Part shown: piece after piece, positions 57,781-64,000 of the stretch
Position numbering within the stretch: the stretch's first letter is position 1
How the letters are laid out: every line of letters starts with the position of its first letter
Assembly (NCBI RefSeq): GCF_000008185.1
Contig: NC_002967.9
Coordinates: forward strand, 496,001 to 560,000
Length of the DNA stretch: 64,000 bases
Reading direction: 5' to 3'
Source of the DNA: Treponema denticola ATCC 35405
GTDB taxonomy: Bacteria; Spirochaetota; Spirochaetia; Treponematales; Treponemataceae
The notes under the pieces: generated by a model
Told to the model about the DNA's origin: nothing
What the model saw: the letters and a program-made list of their open reading frames with translations, nothing else
Databases searched by the model: none
Program-made: the position numbers and the translations under genes

Positions 57781-58176
57781 TCACTCTATTTGAAATGCGA
57801 TGTTGCATTTTGAGTTCTTTAAATTTGGAAAGCCATATTCCTCTAATCGATTTAGAGTTTTTTGAATAGATTCGGTTATATTGTTTTTGCTAATAGGTAA
57901 ATTGCTTATGATATATATAATACCGCTAAGTTTTGCCGGATAAATAATCCCGCACTTAGCTTCATTATTTATAATACGGAGCAGGTAAACATCATATTTT
58001 GTTTTGACATAGAAATCAAACTCTTGATTATCATAAATCTCCTCCGGAATCAGGTGGACCGGAGCTATGATACAGTCTTTCATTTGAAAACTATCACTCC
58101 CAAAATGTGCTTTACAATTGTGTTTTCGCTTTATTCTTTCTATCCATTCAGTAATCATTATCATACCCATCGTCAC
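57781..58176 (-). CDS. Hypothetical protein
   Basis: Up to 131 residues; start unclear (GTG 58176, or ATG at 58170, 58164 or 58158). Soluble alpha/beta protein with HNCKAHFGSDSFQ and YDVYLLRIINNEAKCGIIYPAK. No signal or membrane segment, no family recognised. It fits the small cytosolic immunity-type genes of the island. Confidence 0.55.
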   Translation of the reverse strand: MTMGMIMITEWIERIKRKHNCKAHFGSDSFQMKDCIIAPVHLIPEEIYDNQEFDFYVKTKYDVYLLRIINNEAKCGIIYPAKLSGIIYIISNLPISKNNITESIQKTLNRLEEYGFPNLKNSKCNIAFQIE

Positions 58177-58274
58177 TGCCTATAATTTTTGCACCGTCTA
58201 TTGCCATTTATCATCTCTCCGTTCGCAATTCTAATACATTCCCTAACAAGTGTTGCTTATTTAGTTTTGCTTAC

Positions 58275-59402
58275 TTATAGAAAGGTTAATGTAATCCTTT
58301 TGACTTCTTTGTAATATTGATTCATTTCAAATAAAATCTTAATATTTTTATATTGCACACCTTCCATATTCTCTTGCTCTGTTTTTGGAGGAGAAACTCC
58401 TAGTATTTCATAAGGCTCTTTCCATTCTCTCCGTTTATCAAAAACAAGATCAATCCATACCGGTTCAATATATATTTCTTTTGCATCATCTATAATTGCT
58501 TTGATAATCGTTGCCTCAAGCAAAGAACATGGTGAATCCGATAAGTTTTTAGCTTGTAAAGTTATATTTGTAAACTCATATTGATTATCACTTTTAAAAA
58601 CATAAGCCTTACTTATTTCCCCCGGTTGCAAAATGATGTTTTTTAATTCTTCAATCGTTCCTTGCTTTATAATAAGGTTTTTAAAGAAACAATCTTCAAA
58701 TGTATCACTGCCTAAAATAAAAGACCTTCCAATATCTGCATGAAATGTAAATCCATTCGGATTATCCGAATGCGTTTTTAATTGCGGTTTCAATTCCTTA
58801 CAAATAGCTTCATAGGATTTTATGTTAAGCCCATCTTTTTTTACTTCAGAAATATCTTGATATATCATGCTATCATCATCAGCTGCACCTTTCAGTTTGA
58901 TGCCGTCAATATCCATTCGTATGTTTAGTAATCTCTCATCAATAAGCATCGGATGTTTTTCAGAAACGAATGCAATAAATTCCATCGCTCTATCATAAGG
59001 AACTTTCAATTCTTCAAGTGAATGTACTTTCGTATAGTATATAAAATTTATAGGGATTTCCCAAAAAATCTCATCATTACCAAGTTCATAATTTTTTTTG
59101 TATTCCTCAATGATATACTCGCCGAAAATCTCATCAAAATTCGTTTTTATAGATGGTGATGTCATGGAAAGAGGATCACGGGAAACAGTATAAAAAATGA
59201 TGAGATCGGGATATTCATTTAATGTCACAAGCCAGCGGCGATAATATTTATCTTTCTTAATGGTATATGCATCCTTACCAAATCTATTATCCAAATATTT
59301 GATTATCATTTCACTATCTTCTTTAATATGAGAACAGGCATTTAAAAAAATTACACTGCACACAATACATAATAAAATGACTATTGGTTTAAAAATATTC
59401 AT
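58275..59402 (-). CDS. Hypothetical lipoprotein
   Basis: 375 residues from ATG 59402, eight bases after GGAG; an ATG at 59408 is too close to that site. Signal peptide with lipobox FLNAC (Cys about 23). Long mixed alpha/beta body (LSMTSPSIKTNFDEIFGEYI, YEAICKELKPQLKTH, ILQPGEISKAYVFKSD). No family recognised. Membrane-anchored, facing the periplasm or surface. Part of the minus-strand accessory array. Confidence 0.65.
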   Translation of the reverse strand: MNIFKPIVILLCIVCSVIFLNACSHIKEDSEMIIKYLDNRFGKDAYTIKKDKYYRRWLVTLNEYPDLIIFYTVSRDPLSMTSPSIKTNFDEIFGEYIIEEYKKNYELGNDEIFWEIPINFIYYTKVHSLEELKVPYDRAMEFIAFVSEKHPMLIDERLLNIRMDIDGIKLKGAADDDSMIYQDISEVKKDGLNIKSYEAICKELKPQLKTHSDNPNGFTFHADIGRSFILGSDTFEDCFFKNLIIKQGTIEELKNIILQPGEISKAYVFKSDNQYEFTNITLQAKNLSDSPCSLLEATIIKAIIDDAKEIYIEPVWIDLVFDKRREWKEPYEILGVSPPKTEQENMEGVQYKNIKILFEMNQYYKEVKRITLTFL

Positions 59403-59583
59403 ATACATTCTCCTTTTATGTTCGCATCAAAGTTGTTTTCTTTCTCTTGTTTTTCAATAAGATAATACGGCTTATTCCATCTTTTCCTATTGCTTATTTA
59501 TAAGAGAACAAAAAATACTTGTATGAGGTTTCCCTCTCATTTTGCCGCCTCAAAGAACTATTTTTATAAGTTTATATTCTCAA

Positions 59584-60648
59584 TCATCTGTTATAATTTG
59601 TTTTTCCTAAAAGAATAGGAGTAGGATTTAACAATACCCAGAGAACCGAAAGTTCACGCAAACGCTCTGTTATAACTTCTTCATCCTCACCGTTTGCACG
59701 GATATTTGAAATAAGCTCTTTGGTCTCTTTCAGTTCTTCCTCAGAAAGCGGTGTGCCTGAAGCAAAATGATTTGGCAGAGAATTAAGCATATTTCTATAA
59801 TCTTTATCCCAGTTTACTCCGCCATTTCTATATAGCTCATCCTGCACCCTGCCTGTTATACGGATAACTTCTCCCTGTACTGTTTTTGCAGCTCCGCTTG
59901 AAGGAATCAGCATCTCCCAAAGTTCATCGTATTGTTCCTTCCAAGAACCTGTCTTTACAATAATGGGAGAAACGCCGTCATGTATTTTACGTTTTGGAGC
60001 AGGCTTTACATCAAATAGTGCATAGAGTTTTTCAAGCCCTGCTTCTGTTTCGGCCAGAGAGTCTTTATTAAAGTTTTCTCTGTGAAATTCAAAATCCTTA
60101 CCGATTATTTCGACTCTTTCAGCCATTTCAGGTACTACCTCAGCACCTGCCTTTATCAGCATTTCTGCAATTTCCGCTGCCTGTACAACATTACTATTTC
60201 TGCAAGTAGCAAGGGCTTCGGCTAGCGGAGTTCGTCCCATATCATTTTTTGCATTAACATCTGCATCTTTTTCAATCAAAAAACTTACTATCTTAGGTCG
60301 GAAAAACCCTGCTGCCGTATGCAGAGGTGTACTTCCATATGTATCAGGTTTTTGTATATCTCCTCCTAATTCATACAGCAGTTTTACAGTATCTCTGCCC
60401 AGAGTGGCATGTTTATATAATGGCGTACGCCCATAATAATCGAGTGTATTTACATCTAAGCCCTGTTCAACGAGCCAGATCACAAGTTCATCAGGAACAC
60501 CGCCATAATGAAGTGCCGTATTTAAGCTGTATCTACCGTTATGAGCTGTAAGCTCACATTTATCATAGACGGCTTTAAGAGCTTCAACATCTCCTGCTGT
60601 AATCAGTTCATCAAAATTTTGTGGTAAGGTAATTCTTTTCTTTGCCAT
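59584..60648 (-). CDS. Ankyrin-repeat protein
   Basis: 354 residues, AGGAG before the ATG. At least four ankyrin repeats at about 10-170: NTALHYGGVPDELVIWLVEQG, GRTPLYKHATLGRDTVKLL, GSTPLHTAAGFFRPKIVSFL and GRTPLAEALATCRN. The C-terminal half (about 180-354) is a charged domain of its own. Ankyrins mediate protein binding; next to a DUF2262 gene this may be an immunity or regulatory adaptor. Confidence 0.8.
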   Translation of the reverse strand: MAKKRITLPQNFDELITAGDVEALKAVYDKCELTAHNGRYSLNTALHYGGVPDELVIWLVEQGLDVNTLDYYGRTPLYKHATLGRDTVKLLYELGGDIQKPDTYGSTPLHTAAGFFRPKIVSFLIEKDADVNAKNDMGRTPLAEALATCRNSNVVQAAEIAEMLIKAGAEVVPEMAERVEIIGKDFEFHRENFNKDSLAETEAGLEKLYALFDVKPAPKRKIHDGVSPIIVKTGSWKEQYDELWEMLIPSSGAAKTVQGEVIRITGRVQDELYRNGGVNWDKDYRNMLNSLPNHFASGTPLSEEELKETKELISNIRANGEDEEVITERLRELSVLWVLLNPTPILLGKTNYNR

Positions 60649-60669
60649 TTTTCTTCTCCTTATATTTTC

Positions 60670-61521
60670 TCACCCTTCTATATCAGCCGACACAATCCCC
60701 TTCTTTAAGCTTCCGCATACTGTTATACAATGCCCGAAGAAAAGGTCGTCATCATCAAAATAGGCAGAAAATGAATCGCCTGATGTCATACAAATTGAAC
60801 TGAGGCTAATTCTTTTTGCAAAACTTTCTTCTGTAATTTCAGCAGCTTCTTCATCAGATTCTGCCCATTCGCAGGCAAGCTTAGTAAGTTTCTTGGCAGC
60901 AAAACTACGCAGTTCTGCATCCCATTTTTCCTGTTCTGAAACCATTGTTTTCAGGGCTTTTTTCGCCTTTGTTATTCCTGATTTATTATCCTTATCTACA
61001 TCTAATATAATATTTATTTTTCTATCCTGCCAAATAATACTTCCTTGAAAACTTTTAATTTGTTTATCATAAATCAGTTCACCTAATATATCATCTTGTA
61101 AAATTATAGGTTTTCTATACTCTGCAAGTATTTCTTCCAATTCCTTACAAGCCGCATTTTTTTCAAGAACTTCCACAACTAAAAAATGTTTTTTTGTCGG
61201 TAGTACACCGTTTGGAACTTCCTCAGGAAGCTTTGCACGCACCTTTAATTTGTAAATGGTTTCGTCTTCAAATTGATATGGCAAATTTTCTTTGTCTGTG
61301 ACAGGAAATACTATACGCCCTTCTTCTTTATGCAGTTCACCTGTTTCACAGTCCACATAAGCTAAAAAATAAGCGGCCCAGTCCCAAAAACCGTTTCTCA
61401 AACTTCCGCCGCCGCCTTCGTGCCTTAGAACAATAATCTCTCGTTCCTTTTTCTCAAAAGAGTCTTCCCATTCTTTTTGTGTCATTTTATTTCTTAGCCG
61501 CATGTATTCAATTAATTCCAT
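60670..61521 (-). CDS. DUF2262-containing protein
   Basis: 283 residues from ATG 61521, six bases after GGAGG. C-terminal half matches DUF2262: ILGELIYDKQIKSFQGSI, then LAC-EWAESDEEAAEITEESF and SFSAYFDDDDLFFGHCITV with its acid-rich loop. N-terminal half (1-145) has WDWAAYFLAYVDCETGEL, perhaps a second copy of the beta fold. DUF2262 proteins occur in polymorphic-toxin immunity loci; function here unproven. Gap of 21 bp to the ankyrin gene. Confidence 0.7.
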   Translation of the reverse strand: MELIEYMRLRNKMTQKEWEDSFEKKEREIIVLRHEGGGGSLRNGFWDWAAYFLAYVDCETGELHKEEGRIVFPVTDKENLPYQFEDETIYKLKVRAKLPEEVPNGVLPTKKHFLVVEVLEKNAACKELEEILAEYRKPIILQDDILGELIYDKQIKSFQGSIIWQDRKINIILDVDKDNKSGITKAKKALKTMVSEQEKWDAELRSFAAKKLTKLACEWAESDEEAAEITEESFAKRISLSSICMTSGDSFSAYFDDDDLFFGHCITVCGSLKKGIVSADIEG

Positions 61522-61558
61522 TAAGTCCTCCAATCAATCCCAAATAATTTTAAAATAT

Positions 61559-62194
61559 TTATAATTTTGATTTGTGGTTATTAAACACATCTTCTATAAC
61601 TTTCTCGGTTTGGTTATCATATTGCCTTTTGATTAATAGTATTTCTTTTACTGTCATTAATTTTTCTTTATCCTGCCTCAATTTTTCCAAAGCAAGCTCA
61701 ATATCTTCTCTTGCATTACAGTATTTTTCATTTTTATTGCAACTGCAATCAAGCTCCCAATAAAACTTTGTTTTCTTTACCTGATAGATTTCAAGAAATT
61801 TAATACAACTGATTTTACGGTTAAAACGGATTCTTACATCTTTAGTAAAATACAAGCTATTATTAATCAAATACAACTCTTGTCTTCCATATAATTTTTC
61901 AGCCTGTACACTAATTATTTTAGAAATCAAATATTGAACAGACATTAAAATAAATAATGCAATTACAGCCAAAAATAGCAATAATATCATATTATCTACA
62001 ACTAACCAACTCACAGTTCCGATAACTGCCGACATTGCCATAACCGCTCCACATATCGGTATTGCATCTCTTAGCAAAAATATAATCATGTCAATAATAA
62101 ATCTTTTAATCCGGTTATAACCTCTAAGTTTATACTCTTTCATACTATTCAAAAAACTTAAATCATCCTTATATTCATCCATTCTCAGCATCAT
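61559..62194 (-). CDS. Hypothetical membrane protein
   Basis: 211 residues with two close hydrophobic helices (about 40-65 and 68-90; PICGAVMAMSAVIGTVSWLVV and MILLLFLAVIALFILMS). Cytoplasmic Lys-rich, helical tail. Weak ribosome binding site. No family recognised. Lies in the same run of minus-strand genes, about 37 bp upstream of the DUF2262 gene. Confidence 0.55.
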   Translation of the reverse strand: MMLRMDEYKDDLSFLNSMKEYKLRGYNRIKRFIIDMIIFLLRDAIPICGAVMAMSAVIGTVSWLVVDNMILLLFLAVIALFILMSVQYLISKIISVQAEKLYGRQELYLINNSLYFTKDVRIRFNRKISCIKFLEIYQVKKTKFYWELDCSCNKNEKYCNAREDIELALEKLRQDKEKLMTVKEILLIKRQYDNQTEKVIEDVFNNHKSKL

Positions 62195-62256
62195 TTACAC
62201 ACTCATCAAAATCCATCTGATTATTCATTGTAAACTTCTTGAAACATTTTTTTGTC

Positions 62257-62538
62257 TTATTTTTTAAAAAGCTCTGAATGTGAGCCAAGTCTATAAAGCA
62301 TAAGTACGAGTACATCATTTCTAATTTCATATACTAAAAGCCAATCCGGTTCTATGTGACATTCTCTTGTTCCCTTATAGTTTCCTGATAAATCATGATC
62401 TCTATACTTAGCTTCAAGTTTTTCTCCATTTGAAAGTAAATCAATAACTTTCAATAACTTATCTAAGTTTTTATTCTGTTTTTTTGCGAGTTTAATATCT
62501 TTCTTAAATTGGTTTGTAAATTTTATTTCGTATTTCAT
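62257..62538 (-). CDS. YafQ/RelE-type mRNA interferase toxin
   Basis: 93 residues, RelE fold: FTNQFKKDIKLAKKQNKN, YRDHDLSGNYKGTRECHIEPDWLLVYEI. His49-type, His/Asp and Glu residues of YafQ are recognisable in DHDL...ECHIEPDWLL, which cuts ribosome-bound mRNA. It overlaps the DinJ-like antitoxin by 4 bp (ATGA). Typical length. Confidence 0.9.
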   Translation of the reverse strand: MKYEIKFTNQFKKDIKLAKKQNKNLDKLLKVIDLLSNGEKLEAKYRDHDLSGNYKGTRECHIEPDWLLVYEIRNDVLVLMLYRLGSHSELFKK

Positions 62539-62807
62539 ATTTCCAGCGCTTTACGCAAATCGTCTATATTTGAATATTTTTTTACGGTATCATCATAAGC
62601 AATTTTTCTACCTTCTTCTATTGCCGACGCTGTAATTGCATTGGGAATATCTAATTTCAAAGCAAACGGGATTCCATTTTCTCTAATAGTTGTTCTTAAA
62701 AATATATTGATAGCCGTTGTCATATTAAGCCCTAACTCAAAAAAAATAGCTTCTGCTCGCTCCTTCATTTCTTTATCTGTTCTGATATTCAAATTTGTTG
62801 TTGCCAT
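62535..62807 (-). CDS. DinJ/RelB-type antitoxin
   Basis: 90 residues. N-terminal ribbon-helix-helix LNIRTDKEMKERAEAIFFELGLNMTTAINIFL, then a toxin-binding tail (EGRKIAYDDTVKKY). Binds DNA and represses its operon, and neutralises the YafQ-like toxin. GGGGTGAT lies before the ATG; the promoter is at 62826-62854. Confidence 0.92.
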   Translation of the reverse strand: MATTNLNIRTDKEMKERAEAIFFELGLNMTTAINIFLRTTIRENGIPFALKLDIPNAITASAIEEGRKIAYDDTVKKYSNIDDLRKALEI

Positions 62808-62825
62808 AATATCACCCCATTCTTA

Positions 62826-62854
62826 AGTATATTCATTATTTCGTGCGATGTCAA
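62826..62854 (-). promoter_or_regulatory. dinJ-yafQ promoter
   Basis: Minus strand TTGACA (complement of 62849-62854), 17 bp, TATACT (complement of 62826-62831). Confidence 0.75.
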
Positions 62855-62872
62855 TATATTGTCATTACATAT

Positions 62873-63082
62873 TTATACTTCTTCTTCGCTTAATTCTCTA
62901 AAATTTGAAATATGATACCCAAAATAGCATTTCCCCGATTGACCTATAAAAATTCCATGTTCCGGCATATTAGCTATCTCGCCTAAGTAAACCATAGGCA
63001 TGTCATCGGAAAACGGATATTCCAAAGATATTTCATCTTTAAGAGTAACCAAAGTTTTTTCTTTAATTATGTAAGTGCTCAA
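62873..63082 (-). CDS. Small hypothetical protein with TTG start
   Basis: 69 residues from TTG 63082, preceded by AAGGAG seven bases upstream. STYIIKEKTLVTLKDEISLEY, then GEIANMPEHGIFIGQSGKCYFG. No family recognised; soluble. A broken copy of its first 15 codons lies at 57735-57776. May be an immunity-type gene of the array. Confidence 0.6.
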   Translation of the reverse strand: MSTYIIKEKTLVTLKDEISLEYPFSDDMPMVYLGEIANMPEHGIFIGQSGKCYFGYHISNFRELSEEEV

Positions 63083-63132
63083 TTTATCACTCCTTAATAT
63101 ATCTCATAAATAAAATTTTATTACAGTATGAA

Positions 63133-63849
63133 CTAACGAACATGGTCATTTTGTGGAATATCTTTAAACTTTTCTGCAAACCTATCATTCCATATTTTGT
63201 AGTCATAAGCAGGCATATTAACAGATAGGAATTCTAATTTTTCAAGTTCTAAAACGGGCGAATAATCTCCGTTCAATAGCCTAAATCCCGTTGTATGAAG
63301 ATTTTTAATATTCTTCAAACTTTTTAAAAAATCAAAAGAATCTACTTTAATTATATTTCCCATAGAACTATGAATTCCCAGTTGTTTAAGATTTTTTAAT
63401 TTGCCCAACGGCGAATAATCCGTAACGCCGGTGAAGTTAGATAATATAAGCACTTCTAAATTTTGTATTTCGCCTATAGGCTGCAAACTTTTTACTCTTG
63501 ATGAAGCATATATTGAAAGAGCCTTTAAGTTTTTTAATTTTGCAATACACTGTATGTCCGAGAAATTGCCCTGAAATATAACGAGTTCTTCAAGTGATGT
63601 TTGATTACATATCGCTTCCAATAACTCCTGATTTACAATACCTGTTACTAAAAGCTTTTTAATGTTTGTTTTTGTATTGTTAAAATAATCTATCCAGCTT
63701 TTTAAAATGTTGTCTCTGTCTTTTTTTAAAGGATATTTTTCTTCAGATAATCCGTAGCAATATAATTTTAAAATTTCTTCTCCTGTATAATCTTTTAACT
63801 CTGTAATAGAGTTTCCTGCCCATTTTGCATTCCAGTTATAGTAATTCAT
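63133..63849 (-). CDS. Leucine-rich-repeat-like protein
   Basis: 238 residues. Tandem LRR-like units near 85-220: LEELVIFQGNFSDIQCIAKL, NLKALSIYASSRVKSLQPI, NLEVLILSNFTGVTDYSPL, NLKQLGIHSSMGNIIKV. No signal peptide, so cytoplasmic. N-terminus (1-70) is unassigned (YYNWNAKWAGNSITELKDY). LRR proteins bind other proteins; in this island an immunity or adaptor role is plausible. Confidence 0.7.
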   Translation of the reverse strand: MNYYNWNAKWAGNSITELKDYTGEEILKLYCYGLSEEKYPLKKDRDNILKSWIDYFNNTKTNIKKLLVTGIVNQELLEAICNQTSLEELVIFQGNFSDIQCIAKLKNLKALSIYASSRVKSLQPIGEIQNLEVLILSNFTGVTDYSPLGKLKNLKQLGIHSSMGNIIKVDSFDFLKSLKNIKNLHTTGFRLLNGDYSPVLELEKLEFLSVNMPAYDYKIWNDRFAEKFKDIPQNDHVR

Positions 63850-63893
63850 AATTATTCTCCCATATTTACATAACAGTCAGTTCACTACTTGAT

Positions 63894-64000
63894 TTAAATT
63901 CCGATAAAGGACTGTTTTATTTCAGACAGCTCTTTTAACTTTTTTTCTAACACCGCCGGATCCATTCCGTTTTTGATTGCAATTTCATAATACTTATCAA
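63894..64000 (-). CDS. C-terminal end of a protein cut by the window edge
   Basis: The minus frame from 64000 reads about 34 residues (DKYYEIAIKNGMDPAVLEK, KLKELSEIKQSFIGI) to a stop at 63894-63896. It looks like a helical C-terminus. Family not recognised. Partial at the window edge. Confidence 0.6.
   Translation of the reverse strand, partial: DKYYEIAIKNGMDPAVLEKKLKELSEIKQSFIGI

Noticed and set aside
1-64000. CRISPR arrays, rRNA, tRNA, insertion sequences
   Set aside because: No regularly spaced direct repeats, no recognisable rRNA blocks or tRNA cloverleaf, no transposase frame seen.

Overview
The window looks like a low-GC spirochaete chromosome, most likely an oral Treponema close to T. 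denticola. Grounds: a lipoprotein sialidase with an InlB-like repeat and Asp-boxes, a methyl-accepting chemotaxis protein, a catabolic arginine deiminase, hybrid cluster protein with an HcpR-type regulator, many Treponema-style lipoproteins and signal peptides, and many small toxin-antitoxin loci. This is recognition from sequence alone; no search was run. I see no rRNA, tRNA, CRISPR array or intact insertion sequence.

Layout. 1-3 kb: an XRE regulator, a secreted protein with a glycan-binding-like C-terminus and a small membrane protein, flanked by two related divergent promoter segments. 3-12.6 kb: housekeeping and surface genes (class I amidotransferase-like hydrolase, APC permease, secreted LamG/FN3-like protein, large TPR protein, deoC, ferritin, M20 peptidase). 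12.8-22.3 kb: arcA, a HicA/HicB-like pair, a TtcA-like PP-loop enzyme, a galactokinase homologue that has lost its catalytic motifs, pdxS, secreted proteins, an MBL hydrolase, deoD and a NifU-like scaffold. 22.3-28.1 kb: a VapBC-like pair, then an operon of RND/MMPL transporter, LolA-like protein and outer-membrane protein under a perfect-consensus promoter. 28.1-35.2 kb: a palindrome-rich intergenic region, ftsH, the sialidase, and a three-gene cluster around an unusual P1B-type ATPase.

35.2-42.3 kb is the most interesting stretch. A Crp/Fnr regulator (HcpR-like) and hcp lie beside a metallochaperone-like GTPase, an ABC ATPase without a permease, and a signal-less substrate-binding protein with a DUF1858-like N-terminus. 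Almost identical palindromes (GTAAC-N4-GTTAC) lie upstream of hcp and of the GTPase gene, each 29.5 bp from a -10 box, which is the class II Crp/Fnr activator position. At the GTPase gene the predicted transcript starts on the ATG itself. I infer a nitrosative-stress metallocentre system run by HcpR. A cytoplasmic alpha-L-fucosidase diverges from hcp.

42.3-53.4 kb: HicAB, a CmpB-type membrane protein, an MCP, an ABC-2 exporter operon, a glucosaminidase lipoprotein, and a locus with a secreted lipocalin-like protein, a His-rich secreted protein and a response-regulator/histidine-kinase fusion that looks like an in-frame deletion product. 53.4-64 kb is accessory DNA: a hipB-hipS-hipT tripartite toxin-antitoxin operon with three operator palindromes 40-41 bp apart, a degenerate AAA ATPase, a C45-type hydrolase, a DinJ/YafQ pair, and a run of small minus-strand genes (ankyrin, DUF2262, LRR, lipoprotein, membrane proteins) with truncated paralogue fragments, resembling an immunity-gene or decaying island.

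Promoters of the TTGACA-17-TATAAT type are easy to see. Several genes without a ribosome binding site have the -10 box placed so that transcription starts at or within a few bases of the start codon, so leaderless mRNAs appear common here.
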